From Shewanella maritima (GTDB lineage: Bacteria > Pseudomonadota > Gammaproteobacteria > Enterobacterales > Shewanellaceae), in the NCBI RefSeq assembly GCF_004295345.1, contig NZ_CP036200.1:186001-250000 (forward strand): 64,000 nucleotides of DNA. The letters run 5' to 3'. The position numbers were made by a program, and so were the translations under genes. Below are positions 1-9,231 of the stretch, in pieces. The notes under the pieces were generated by a model. That model was not told the origin of the DNA, ran no database searches, and worked only from the letters and a program-made list of their open reading frames with translations. Each line of letters begins with the position of its first letter. Within the stretch, counting starts at the first letter, position 1.

Positions 1-1565
1 AACTTGTTAGGAAGCTCTAAACCGACATAGGCTTTACCCGGAATAACCTCAACTACACGCACGTTTTCGGACAACAATGAACGAGCCAAGTCTTTAGATA
101 AATTAGTAATCTTAGACGCCTTTACACCCGGTGCTAATTCCAGCTCAAATCGGGTAATGACTGGGCCAGGGAAAACACCAACTACATTAGCTTTAATATT
201 AAAGTCAGCTAACTTGGCCTCTACCAGTCGGGCTACCTGCTCTAACTCTTCTTCACTAATCGGGTTGGTTTTTCTATCAGGTACATCAAGCAGTGAAATA
301 CTTGGTAACGGGTCTACAGGGCGCGCTAACTGCTGAGTATCTTTGCCTGGAATAACCACGATACCGTCAACAATTTTGGCGTCTTTCTCTGGTGCGCGCT
401 GGGCAACTAACTTACCAGCCTCTTGTATTACATCGGCAGCTTGCTCCAGGCTAGACTCATCTAACTCTGTTTGCTCGTCGACGTCGGAAATCGCCTCATC
501 ATGACTTATATTTGCAACGGCTGCATCTTTATCACTTTGATACTGTGATTCGCTCCCAGCGTTATCTTCCGCGTGGTCCCAAATCGATAAGCTCGGTTCT
601 TGACGAGCATCATGATCATCAAGCGCAGTAAATGTCGGCTCATTAATGTCGTTTTCGAGCTCGAGGGTTTGATCTTCATCATCTTGTGGTGTTTCAACAC
701 TGTCGCTTTGCTCATATGCATTCGCATCACTGTGTTTTTTACTGCCAAAGAACTGCTTGAATGACGCCATTCTTGACTGAGTCTTTTCTTCAATTTGTTG
801 GCGGCTTTCGTTATTGGACTCTGTTTGCGGCTCATCAAATGGCAGTGACAAATCAGCCTTGTCTGATTCTGAGTTGCTAGCATGCTCAGCTTGCTTTTGT
901 TTGAACTTATCGGCCACTGACATGAACCCACGTGTATCTTCCGTTTCTTCTCGTCCTTTAAAATGTTGAGGCAAGGCCAAAATTTGTTTAGCAAGCCAAA
1001 TGGTAGCAAAGCCGGTAAGCTCAATAATCGTTAACCAGGAAATGCCAGTTGCTAATGTGAAACCTGCACCGATAAAGCACAGCAACAGCAAAGTTGTGCC
1101 TAGGGTATTAAAGTATGGCTGCATTGCTTGGCCAATGACGTCGCCTGCAACACCACCAGCTGAGAACACGTAAATGTTTTCACCATTCATGCTCGCAAGT
1201 GCAGCAAGCGCAAGGATCATCAAAAGAAAACCAATAATACGTAGGCCAACCGAGAAGTAATCAATCTCTAGCAGTTTATGGGCGCGATTAAAGATAAACC
1301 AACCTGTTGAGGCGATGATGACTGGGATCAGATAAGCGATAAACCCGAAGAAGTAAAACAGCACATCGGCAACCCATGCACCAACGGCACCGGTCCAATT
1401 GTGAATTTCACCTTGAAAGTGTGACTGACTCCAGCCTGGATCATTTGGATTGAAACTACTTAACGCTAGCAGTACATAAGTGGCAAGCATGCAGCAAATA
1501 ATGAGGCCACCTTCGAGGAGTCGCTGCAAACCGGATAAAGTCTTAAGGTTGTTTCCCTGAGTCAA
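1..1565 (-). CDS. ftsK: DNA translocase FtsK, N-terminal part (runs off the window)
   Basis: FtsK anchors at the division septum and pumps chromosome termini apart through its C-terminal motor. The visible 521 codons cover the N-terminal membrane domain (about four hydrophobic segments in the first 200 residues, with LSSFNPNDPGWSQ and HNWTGAVGAW as in E. coli FtsK), then a long acidic, Gln/Ser-rich linker, and the start of the alpha domain (VFPGPVITRFELELAPG, SENVRVVEVIPGKAYVGLE). The Walker motor and gamma domain lie beyond base 1. I place the start at TTG 1565 (LTQGNNLKTLSGLQRLLEGG), with GGAA about 10 nt upstream; an in-frame ATG at 1598 has no ribosome site. The gene lies downstream of lrp on the same strand but beyond a terminator. 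Confidence 0.93.
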   Translation of the reverse strand, partial: MTQGNNLKTLSGLQRLLEGGLIICCMLATYVLLALSSFNPNDPGWSQSHFQGEIHNWTGAVGAWVADVLFYFFGFIAYLIPVIIASTGWFIFNRAHKLLEIDYFSVGLRIIGFLLMILALAALASMNGENIYVFSAGGVAGDVIGQAMQPYFNTLGTTLLLLCFIGAGFTLATGISWLTIIELTGFATIWLAKQILALPQHFKGREETEDTRGFMSVADKFKQKQAEHASNSESDKADLSLPFDEPQTESNNESRQQIEEKTQSRMASFKQFFGSKKHSDANAYEQSDSVETPQDDEDQTLELENDINEPTFTALDDHDARQEPSLSIWDHAEDNAGSESQYQSDKDAAVANISHDEAISDVDEQTELDESSLEQAADVIQEAGKLVAQRAPEKDAKIVDGIVVIPGKDTQQLARPVDPLPSISLLDVPDRKTNPISEEELEQVARLVEAKLADFNIKANVVGVFPGPVITRFELELAPGVKASKITNLSKDLARSLLSENVRVVEVIPGKAYVGLELPNK

Positions 1566-1723
1566 ACTACTATTTCCATAAACCAAAAAAAATAACATAT
1601 CAGAATAACACTGATTTTGCAGTGATTATCCTAGTGCTACGCGGTTTGTTCAAGGGAAACTAAAGCGGGATTAATTGAATTAAGTAACAATTTGAGATAA
1701 CTGTTCAAAATAGCACCACTGGA

Positions 1724-1750
1724 AAAAAATAAAGGGCCGTAGCCCTTTAT
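1724..1750 (-). terminator. Rho-independent terminator of lrp
   Basis: Read on the minus strand: AAAGGGC, a TACG loop, GCCCTTT, then A and seven Ts. It lies about 100 nt past the lrp stop and separates lrp from ftsK. Confidence 0.8.
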
Positions 1751-1847
1751 TTATCACTCCAATTCATTGTACTTTGCGACTAGTACTATAGCGACGATTT
1801 GCTTTAAATAACGACTCTCTTATTTTCTAAGAGACTCGCATCCAGCA

Positions 1848-2351
1848 TTAAGCCTCAGTTAAATTGTGCAAAGCGACTTTATTCGTTTGCTTTACTTCTT
1901 CCATAACCACATAAGTACGGGTATCAGATACTGAAGGAAGTTTAAGTAGTGTTTCACCTAAAAGGCGGCGGTATGCCGACATATCAGAAACTCGGGTTTT
2001 TAGTAAATAATCAAAGTCGCCAGAAACTAAATGACACTCTTGAATATCGTCTAACAATTGCACTGCACGATTAAATTTGTCGAAAATATCTGGTGTATCA
2101 CGATTTAACGTAATTTCAACAAAAACTAATAGTGATGCTCCCAAGTAATGAGGGTTAACTAATGCTGTATAGCCATTAATAAAACCTTGCTTTTCTAATC
2201 GCTTTACCCTTTCTAAACAAGGGGTTGGGCTTAAACCTACACGCTTTGAAAGCTCGACGTTTGAGATGCGACCGTCAGCCTGAAGTTCATTAAGGATATT
2301 GCGATCAATTCGATCCAAATCTTTAATAGAATTACTCTTATTGCTTGCCAT
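1848..2351 (-). CDS. lrp: Leucine-responsive regulator Lrp
   Basis: Global AsnC/Lrp-family regulator of amino-acid metabolism. Residues 10-70 form the winged helix (DLDRIDRNILNELQ, VELSKRVGLSPTPCLERV), nearly identical to E. coli Lrp. The rest is the RAM ligand and oligomerisation domain (ECHLVSGDFDYLLKTRV, DTRTYVVMEEVKQ). The ATG at 2351 gives 167 residues, close to the usual 164; an in-frame GTG at 2363 would add four. Neither has a clear Shine-Dalgarno. It is divergent from ald, a typical Lrp target, and ilvIH, another classic Lrp target, lies elsewhere in the window. Confidence 0.96.
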   Translation of the reverse strand: MASNKSNSIKDLDRIDRNILNELQADGRISNVELSKRVGLSPTPCLERVKRLEKQGFINGYTALVNPHYLGASLLVFVEITLNRDTPDIFDKFNRAVQLLDDIQECHLVSGDFDYLLKTRVSDMSAYRRLLGETLLKLPSVSDTRTYVVMEEVKQTNKVALHNLTEA

Positions 2352-2406
2352 ATTTTTAACCACGTTTTATCAATAAAACAACATTTTTATCTAGTTATTA
2401 TTTATC

Positions 2407-2441
2407 TTCAGCAGCATAAACTGCTGAAGCGGTACTATACT
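2407..2441 (+). promoter_or_regulatory. Inverted repeat and -10-like box in the lrp-ald gap
   Basis: TTCAGCAG, a 6-nt loop and CTGCTGAA form a perfect 8-bp inverted repeat (2407-2428). TATACT at 2436-2441 resembles a -10 box facing ald, with no good -35, as expected of an activator-dependent promoter. The surrounding A/T-rich gap would suit Lrp binding. The function is inferred. Confidence 0.35.
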
Positions 2442-2544
2442 AGAGTTCCCTTGAATAAGCACGTTCAAGGCCACAGATTACAACAACAATACAGCTCACT
2501 TATACCTAGCCAAGTGAGCGTTTTAGTTTTTATTGAGGCTCAAA

Positions 2545-3660
2545 ATGATTATTGGTGTACCTACAGAAATTAAAAATCACGAATACCGCGTTGGTATGGT
2601 TCCTTCAAGCGTTCGTGAGTTAACCAATCATGGTCACGAAGTATTTGTTCAGTCAGACGCTGGTATGGGTATTGGTTTTACTAACCAAGACTACATCAAT
2701 GCAGGTGCGTCGATTCTTGATACTGCTGAAGAAGTTTTTGCCAAAGCAGAGATGATCGTTAAAGTTAAAGAGCCGCAAGCCGTTGAGCGTGCTATGTTAC
2801 GCCACGACCAAATCCTGTTTACTTACTTACATTTAGCACCAGATCTACCGCAAACTGAAGACCTAATTAACAGTGGCGCGGTATGTATTGCATATGAAAC
2901 TGTAACCGACGATAAAGGCGGTTTACCACTATTGGCACCTATGTCTGAAGTTGCAGGTCGTATGTCTATCCAGGCTGGTGCTCGCGCACTAGAGAAATCT
3001 CTACAAGGCCGCGGTATGCTACTTGGCGGTGTTCCAGGTGTTGAACCAGCTAAAGTTGTTATTATTGGCGGTGGTATGGTGGGTTCAAACGCCGCACAAA
3101 TGGCTGTAGGTATGGGCGCTGACGTCGTTATCCTAGACCGTAGCATTGATGTATTACGCCGCTTAAACGTGCAGTTTGGTTCTTCAGTAAAAGCGATCTA
3201 CTCTACGGCTGATGCGATTGAGCGTCACGTACTAGAAGCAGACCTAGTTATTGGCGGTGTGTTAGTACCAGGTGCGGCAGCGCCAAAACTTGTGACTAAA
3301 GAGCACATCAAGCGCATGAAGCCTGGCAGCGCGATTGTTGACGTAGCAATTGACCAAGGTGGTTGTGTTGAAACCTCTTATGCTACTACACACCAAGAGC
3401 CAACTTACATCGTAGATGACGTAGTACATTACTGCGTTGCTAACATGCCAGGTGCAGTTGCTCGTACTTCTACTTTCGCACTAAATAACGCGACTCTGCC
3501 TTACATCATCAAGCTTGCTAACCAAGGTTACAAGCAAGCTCTTAACCAAGACAAGCACTTGCTAAACGGCCTAAACGTAATGCACGGCAAATTGGTTTGT
3601 AAGGAAGTTGCAGACGCTCTTAACCTTGAATACACTGAAGCAAATGCGTTATTAAACTAA
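2545..3660 (+). CDS. ald: Alanine dehydrogenase
   Basis: NAD-dependent enzyme that converts L-alanine to pyruvate and ammonia. At 371 residues it has the family's usual length. Visible: the N-terminal signature [18 protein letters not shown], substrate-site KVKEPQ (about residue 74), the Rossmann motif [15 protein letters not shown], and [13 protein letters not shown]. The ATG at 2545 is chosen because GAGG lies 6 nt upstream; an in-frame TTG at 2533 would swallow that site. It is divergent from lrp, so regulation by Lrp with alanine as signal is likely, and it is followed by its own terminator. Confidence 0.97.
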   Translation: MIIGVPTEIKNHEYRVGMVPSSVRELTNHGHEVFVQSDAGMGIGFTNQDYINAGASILDTAEEVFAKAEMIVKVKEPQAVERAMLRHDQILFTYLHLAPDLPQTEDLINSGAVCIAYETVTDDKGGLPLLAPMSEVAGRMSIQAGARALEKSLQGRGMLLGGVPGVEPAKVVIIGGGMVGSNAAQMAVGMGADVVILDRSIDVLRRLNVQFGSSVKAIYSTADAIERHVLEADLVIGGVLVPGAAAPKLVTKEHIKRMKPGSAIVDVAIDQGGCVETSYATTHQEPTYIVDDVVHYCVANMPGAVARTSTFALNNATLPYIIKLANQGYKQALNQDKHLLNGLNVMHGKLVCKEVADALNLEYTEANALLN

Positions 3661-3683
3661 TAACATAAACTAAGTTTCCATAT

Positions 3684-3711
3684 AAAAAGCCGCTAAAATA
3701 GCGGCTTTTTT
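3684..3711 (+). terminator. Rho-independent terminator of ald
   Basis: AAAAAGCCGCTA, AAA loop, TAGCGGCTTTTTT, 24 nt after the ald stop. Bases 3712-4004 to its right hold nothing I can identify. Confidence 0.9.
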
Positions 3712-4004
3712 ACGCTTGTAACCAAAATTTTTTCGAGTATTAAGATAAGTGTCGATGAAATAATAAGCGAAAAACCTCAAAAAGACGAAATTATTTATCA
3801 ATACGATATGCTGTTATGAAAATTCTGCACAGGATTTTGTACTTTCTAGGATCTGGCTTGTTTAGTTAAATTAAACGTCATCAGCTTAACAAATCCATTA
3901 CACCAAGGTTAATGCTCAGCATGTATCAGGCGCTTAATAATTAGCGTAAAGCGTGGGCTAAAGTCTGATAAACAAGGCTCAATTTAAGTACAAAAAATGT
4001 ACAT

Positions 4005-6248
4005 TTATTGCTTTTTCAGTAACTCGGTAAATTCTGTAAATGCCATAGGTTTATAAAAATAGTATCCTTGCGCTGCCATCACATCAAACTGATTAATAAA
4101 ATCCAACTCAGTTCGGGTTTCAATTCCCTCTACCACAACCTGTAACCCTAATGACAAACTTAAGTTAATGATCGCGGTTACCAAGGCTTGATGTTTATCG
4201 TCATCTGAGAGCTTTTGGATAAACGACTTATCAATTTTGATCTGATCTGCGGGGAAATTAACCAGGTATGCCAATGAAGAGTAACCTGTACCAAAGTCAT
4301 CTATCGCAATTTTAAGACCTTTATCTTGCAACGATTTTAACAGCCCATGAATGTCATTCTGCTGCTTCATCATCAAAGATTCGGTGATCTCAAGAGTGAT
4401 TAAAGGGCTAAACTGGGCAAGCATATTAATATCTTCAAGTTTAGCGTCAAAGAAATCAATGAACCTTTGCTGTAACTCCGACGACCAAAACTCCAGTGGT
4501 GATACATTGATTGACAGAGGCACTGCGAAATCAAGTTTATGTAATTCAACAGCATAGTTTAACGCCGTACTTCGAACCCACTCACCGATAGGCACAATAA
4601 GGTTAGTTTGTTCGGCAATTGGGATAAACTCATCTGGCGAAATAAACTGACCATCATGGCGCCAACGCAATAACACTTCAGCCTTAATTATCTTGCCCGA
4701 CAAAGGCGACACCATAGGCTGAACATAAAGTTCGAATTCATTGTTGCTGATGGCATTTTTAAGGTGTTGAGTCAGGTAGGCTGTTCTTGTTGCTTGCTGT
4801 TGCAATGATTGATTAAAGAAACAATAGCCATTACGCCCCTGGCGCTTTGCGCTGAACATGGCTTGACTGGCATATTTAAGAACAAAATCTAGGTTATCAG
4901 CATCTTGTGGAAAACGCGCAATACCTATACTTACCGACATTAGCAAAGTTTGATCGGAGATAATAATCGGGTTTGTCAGAGCTTGATTAAGGTTAGCGGC
5001 AAGCGTGGTTAACTTGTCTTGATCTTGCTCGTTAGGTAATAGCAGCGCAAATTCGTCTGCACCGACCCGTGATAACACTGCATTGGTAGGGATATATCTG
5101 CCAATACGTGAAGCTATTTTTTGTAATAGCCTGTCGCCATTATCATGACCTAAGGTATCGTTAATTTGTTTAAAGTGGTCAACATCCATCATTAACAAGC
5201 TAAAACTTACATCACTATACTGATGGTGCGCACTAATTAACTTGTCGATGTTATCGATTAAACCATTGCGATTAACTAACCCGGTTAAAGGGTCGTGGAA
5301 CTTTTGGTATTGAATTAACTGATCGGCCTGCTTGCGAGCACTAATATCGCTGATCAGCCAAGCAAAGCAATTCGTCTGTGTAAATGAATCGCGAATAACA
5401 GCGACAGTGAGATCTAATTCTAACTGCTGTCCAGCTTTATTAACCCCGAGTAGCTCGCCCTGCCACGCATGTCCTCGTGCAAGATGTTCAAACAGTTGCT
5501 CGCGAACATCGCTAGCTGATGGTCGCAAAAACGCGCGCATATCGAACTCGCCAGAACAGGGCTCGCCATCGTTGACGAGTTGGTTGAAAACGGGGTTAAA
5601 GTTGAGGACACTGCCGTCTTCATTGGTAATAAGCAGTGCTACAGGCAAATGATCAAAAATTTTGCTACTCAAACGCTCGACGTACATCGCCCTACTGCGT
5701 TCAATCGCTAAACTCGCGAGCTTTGCAGCCTCCTGTATAAGCAACAAATCAAGGTCAGTGGGAGACTTGATCGTGTCGTAATACATGGCAAAGGTACCAA
5801 TAACCTCACCTTTACTGTCACATATTGGTTCAGACCAACAAGCTTTTAAACCTGCTTTTAGTGGCAGCGCTTTGTAAGGTTGCCAGTTTGGGTGAGTCTC
5901 TATATCTTCAACAATGACCCGCCGACAAAGATAAGCGGCAGCACCACAAGACCCCACTTCTGGCCCAATTTCAACACCATGAATCGCATCGTTATAATCG
6001 CTGGGTAAACTTGGAGCAGCCCCAGTTAGGAGTCTTTGGCCATCATCGCTTAGTAATAGCACAGAAGCTTTGGTGCCCAGTTTTTGTGCTTCAATCGAAA
6101 GTACTAAAGAATGTAGGATTTCTCTTAGCGGCAAACCTTCTAGCACCATATTAAGCACGGCGCTATAACGCTCAATGGTAGAGTCCCTAAAGTCCTTTTC
6201 AGATCCCGTCGTCAAATAACGATGTGCGGAATTTCCTGAATCGATCAT
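4005..6248 (-). CDS. GAF-PAS-GGDEF-EAL signalling protein
   Basis: A 747-residue protein of cyclic-di-GMP turnover, with no membrane segment seen, so probably cytoplasmic. Domains: GAF about 30-185, PAS about 190-305, GGDEF about 315-480 and EAL about 490-745. The GGDEF signature is altered to GADEF (396-400) and no RxxD inhibitory site precedes it. The EAL domain keeps ExLLRW in the form EVLLRW (524), LEITES, IDDFGTGYSSL, KIDKSFI and VVEGIET, so it probably retains phosphodiesterase activity. The GGDEF half may be weak or regulatory. It is a single-gene unit; the GAF and PAS ligands are unknown. Confidence 0.92.
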   Translation of the reverse strand: MIDSGNSAHRYLTTGSEKDFRDSTIERYSAVLNMVLEGLPLREILHSLVLSIEAQKLGTKASVLLLSDDGQRLLTGAAPSLPSDYNDAIHGVEIGPEVGSCGAAAYLCRRVIVEDIETHPNWQPYKALPLKAGLKACWSEPICDSKGEVIGTFAMYYDTIKSPTDLDLLLIQEAAKLASLAIERSRAMYVERLSSKIFDHLPVALLITNEDGSVLNFNPVFNQLVNDGEPCSGEFDMRAFLRPSASDVREQLFEHLARGHAWQGELLGVNKAGQQLELDLTVAVIRDSFTQTNCFAWLISDISARKQADQLIQYQKFHDPLTGLVNRNGLIDNIDKLISAHHQYSDVSFSLLMMDVDHFKQINDTLGHDNGDRLLQKIASRIGRYIPTNAVLSRVGADEFALLLPNEQDQDKLTTLAANLNQALTNPIIISDQTLLMSVSIGIARFPQDADNLDFVLKYASQAMFSAKRQGRNGYCFFNQSLQQQATRTAYLTQHLKNAISNNEFELYVQPMVSPLSGKIIKAEVLLRWRHDGQFISPDEFIPIAEQTNLIVPIGEWVRSTALNYAVELHKLDFAVPLSINVSPLEFWSSELQQRFIDFFDAKLEDINMLAQFSPLITLEITESLMMKQQNDIHGLLKSLQDKGLKIAIDDFGTGYSSLAYLVNFPADQIKIDKSFIQKLSDDDKHQALVTAIINLSLSLGLQVVVEGIETRTELDFINQFDVMAAQGYYFYKPMAFTEFTELLKKQ

Positions 6249-6483
6249 AAAGCAAAAAGTCCAATTAGCGGTTGATGTACGACTTATTATTCACATTATG
6301 CGTAAATGGGTTGTTTCGCAACTTTAGTTAGACAATTTTGTGCTAGAGGACTGTAAATATATAAGTTTCCACGTTTTAATACTCACTGAGAGATGTGCGA
6401 ATAATCAGCGATTACTGCAAAGTTTTAAATTGTTGATGTTTGATAATTCTCGCTAGCAAACGACAAAAAACCTAATCTTCAAT

Positions 6484-6508
6484 AAAAAAACGACTCACTA
6501 GGAGTCGC
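6484..6508 (-). terminator. Terminator of the rRNA methyltransferase gene
   Basis: Minus strand: CGACTC, CTAGT loop, GAGTCG, then seven Ts, 28 nt past the stop at 6536. Confidence 0.82.
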
Positions 6509-6535
6509 ATTTTTAATCGTTGTACCAAGACAAGG

Positions 6536-7750
6536 TTATTCTGTAATTCGTCTCATCCTTGCAAGATAAAATCCATCAAACCCTTTATCAGCAACATAGA
6601 TGTGCTCTTCATCAATAAACTCAAAGTGTGGGTTTTCAGCAAGGAATGCTTGTACCTGCAAACTGTTTTCTTCAGGCATGATAGAGCATGTCGCGTAAAT
6701 CAACATGCCATCAACTTTTACCATACGGCTGTAACTTTGCAGAATTTGCTTTTGTAAGTCTACAAGCACAGGCAAACGCTCTGGCGTATCGCGCCATTTT
6801 GCATCTGGGTTGCGCTTCAATACACCAAGGCCTGAACAAGGCACGTCAAGTAATACTCTGTCAGCAGATAGTTTTAAACGCTTAATGGTCTTAGAACTCG
6901 CGATAATGCGGGTTTCGACATTGTGCGCACCAGCACGTTTAGCGCGTGTTTTTAGGTTATCTAGTTTCCACTGTTCTACATCCATTGCAAGCAAGCGTCC
7001 CTTGCCTTGCATCTGCGCAGCAATATGCAGAGTTTTACCGCCAGCACCTGCACAAGCGTCAACAACGCGCATACCAGGTTTTGCATTAACCGCATCAGCG
7101 ACCATTTGCGATCCCGCATCTTGTTGTTCAAACCAGCCTTCTTTGAAGCAATTGCTTCTAAACAAAGCTGAATTTGACGTCACCTCAAGCGCGCTATCAA
7201 CCCCTGCAACTTCTGTTGTTTCGATGCCCTCTTTTGCTAAACGTGTTTTGAGTTCTGCGCGAGTACATTTAAGCGGGTTAACGCGAATATATCGTTTAGG
7301 TGCTTTAGCAAGTGCTGCTCGTTCATCGCTCCATTTATCTTTAAGCTGCGCTTGCCCTAGTTCATCAAGCCACTCAGGGCAGCCATCCCAAAGTGCAGGC
7401 AGTTGTTTGGCATCGGCAATGAGTTTATCGACTTGTTTAGCATCAATTTGTAATGAGTACTGCATTTTCGGCAAATCTAAGCCATGGAAGTAATGCCAGG
7501 CATTGAGTACTTTTGAGCCTTCACGCTCAAAATTATCAATACTGACTTGCGCTACGAAGCAATACAGGTTTAAACGGCGTAGCATGTCGCCAACTACCAG
7601 CGTAATACGTCCTTGCTCATCAGGCGCCAACTTTAAACCAGAGAAATTGTGGGAATAGGCTCTATCTAATGGTTTGCCTTGGTTAAGTACCATAGTAAGC
7701 ACATTTAACACAAGTTCTGATGAACTGCCTGATAAGGGATACGTAAGCAT
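6536..7750 (-). CDS. RsmB/NOP family rRNA (cytosine-C5) methyltransferase
   Basis: SAM-dependent RNA m5C methyltransferase of 404 residues. Visible: a helical N-terminal RNA-binding part, KRYIRVNPLK (about 153), the SAM motif DACAGAGGKT (about 235), the catalytic DVPCSGLGVLKRNPD (motif IV cysteine), and YATCSIMPEEN (motif VI cysteine). Both cysteines needed for catalysis and product release are present. The sequence is RsmB-like, but I do not assign a target nucleotide because several paralogues share these motifs. It stands alone between two terminators. Confidence 0.9.
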   Translation of the reverse strand: MLTYPLSGSSSELVLNVLTMVLNQGKPLDRAYSHNFSGLKLAPDEQGRITLVVGDMLRRLNLYCFVAQVSIDNFEREGSKVLNAWHYFHGLDLPKMQYSLQIDAKQVDKLIADAKQLPALWDGCPEWLDELGQAQLKDKWSDERAALAKAPKRYIRVNPLKCTRAELKTRLAKEGIETTEVAGVDSALEVTSNSALFRSNCFKEGWFEQQDAGSQMVADAVNAKPGMRVVDACAGAGGKTLHIAAQMQGKGRLLAMDVEQWKLDNLKTRAKRAGAHNVETRIIASSKTIKRLKLSADRVLLDVPCSGLGVLKRNPDAKWRDTPERLPVLVDLQKQILQSYSRMVKVDGMLIYATCSIMPEENSLQVQAFLAENPHFEFIDEEHIYVADKGFDGFYLARMRRITE

Positions 7751-7863
7751 GAGCGTCTCTTTGGCGATGCGTTTAACTAAATAAAGTTAACGCAACTTTT
7801 GGAAATGAAATATTAAGCCGCAGATCATAGGTATTAATGCTGTCATTAGCAATATTGCAGGCA

Positions 7864-7890
7864 ATAAAAAAGCGGTCAAATGACCGCTTT
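7864..7890 (-). terminator. Terminator of the glucose MFS gene
   Basis: Minus strand: AAAGCGGTCA, TT, TGACCGCTTTTTTA, 23 nt past the stop at 7913. Confidence 0.88.
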
Positions 7891-7912
7891 CATAAGTAAC
7901 TTAGAGCTCAGG

Positions 7913-9166
7913 CTACATTTTCGAACCTTTAAGGCCAAAGAACAAAATAAAGCCATAACAAATAACAGGTAAAAAGAATGAAGCTTGCAGCCCCATAGTG
8001 TCAGCAAGCATACCTTGAAGTAACGGTAAAATTGCACCACCAACAATCGCAAGGCATAAGAAACCACTACCTTGTGAGGTATGTGGGCCTAAATCACGTA
8101 GCGATAAACTAAAGATAGTTGGGAACATAATTGAGTTAAACAGCCCCACCAGTAATATCGCCCACATAGCAATATGACCGCTAGTTAGCATAGCAACAAC
8201 AACCAAAGTTGCCGCCATGAATGCATTAAAGCCAAGTACCTTACCCGCTTCAATTTTTTGCATTACCGCAGAGCCGATGAAACGCCCTACCATAGCGCCG
8301 CCCCAATAATAGGTAATGTATTTAGCCGCTTCGGCCTCTTCCATCGCAGCGATATGTGACTCTGCTAAAAAGTTAACCAAGAAACTACCAATTGATACTT
8401 CAGCGCCAACATAGACAAAGATACCTACCGCGCCTAACACTAAGTGCTTCGACTGCAGTGCCGACGTTTTGCCGTTGTGCTCAACCACTTCACCGTCAGC
8501 ATTATCAGTATGTTCAGTAATCGTAGGCAGTTTAAGCAATGAGAAAACAACCGCTAACACCGCTAGTGTGCCAGCCAACAGCAAATAAGGAAGTTTAACC
8601 ACACCTGCATCAGGCTCAGAACCAACAGCTCCGCTTGCAACAGACAGGATTAATACCGCACCAAAATACGGCGCAACTGTTGTACCTAACGCGTTAAATG
8701 CTTGGGTCAGGTTTAGTCGACTAGAGGCGGTTTCGACACTACCTAATGCATTCACATAAGGGTTGGCAGCCACTTGCAAGATGGTGATACCTGAAGCCAG
8801 TACAAACAACGCACCTAGGAATATAGCGTAAACTTCCAGCTCTGCTGCAGGATAAAATATCAAGCATCCCAGGGCGGCAATACTCAGGCCCGTCACAATG
8901 CCTTTTTGGTAGCCTAGCTTTTTAACCAACGCTCCAGCAGGTAGCGACACCAAAAAATAAGCACCAAAGAAGCAAAACTGGATCAGCATTGCCTCGGTAT
9001 AACTCAGTGAGAATACCGCTTTTAAGTGTGGAATAAGGATGTCGTTCAAGCAGGTAATAAACCCCCACATAAAGAACAACGACGTGAGTGAAACTAATGC
9101 AAAGCGATACTGCCCATCTGCGCCTTGAGAATATGAAGCTGAGCTTCCTTGTGCTGTTGAGGCCAT
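7913..9166 (-). CDS. MFS sugar transporter, glucose/galactose (FGHP) type
   Basis: Inner-membrane proton-sugar symporter of 417 residues with about 12 hydrophobic segments. The signatures [51 protein letters not shown] and [22 protein letters not shown] are those of the FucP/GluP group. It probably imports glucose released by the amylolytic enzymes encoded to its right. It lies 65 nt downstream of the cytoplasmic GH13 gene, with a strong terminator between them, so it is read partly by read-through or from its own promoter. The substrate is inferred from family and context. Confidence 0.88.
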   Translation of the reverse strand: MASTAQGSSASYSQGADGQYRFALVSLTSLFFMWGFITCLNDILIPHLKAVFSLSYTEAMLIQFCFFGAYFLVSLPAGALVKKLGYQKGIVTGLSIAALGCLIFYPAAELEVYAIFLGALFVLASGITILQVAANPYVNALGSVETASSRLNLTQAFNALGTTVAPYFGAVLILSVASGAVGSEPDAGVVKLPYLLLAGTLAVLAVVFSLLKLPTITEHTDNADGEVVEHNGKTSALQSKHLVLGAVGIFVYVGAEVSIGSFLVNFLAESHIAAMEEAEAAKYITYYWGGAMVGRFIGSAVMQKIEAGKVLGFNAFMAATLVVVAMLTSGHIAMWAILLVGLFNSIMFPTIFSLSLRDLGPHTSQGSGFLCLAIVGGAILPLLQGMLADTMGLQASFFLPVICYGFILFFGLKGSKM

Positions 9167-9194
9167 AAGTTAATCTCTTATTATTATGAATAAC

Positions 9195-9228
9195 AAAAAA
9201 GCCGATATAGTAATTATATCGGCTTTTA
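9195..9228 (-). terminator. Terminator of the GH13 alpha-glucosidase gene
   Basis: Minus strand: AAAAGCCGATATA, short loop, TATATCGGCTTTTTT. A 13-bp stem starting 4 nt after the stop at 9232. It would limit transcription into the MFS gene at 7913. Confidence 0.88.
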
Positions 9229-9231
9229 CAA

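Noticed and set aside
506..1024. An open frame of 172 codons on the minus strand
   Set aside because: It overlaps ftsK in another frame, and the ftsK frame carries family sequence throughout.
6810..7493. Long open frame (227 codons) antisense to the rRNA methyltransferase
   Set aside because: The minus-strand frame holds all methyltransferase motifs; the plus-strand frame is a codon-bias shadow.
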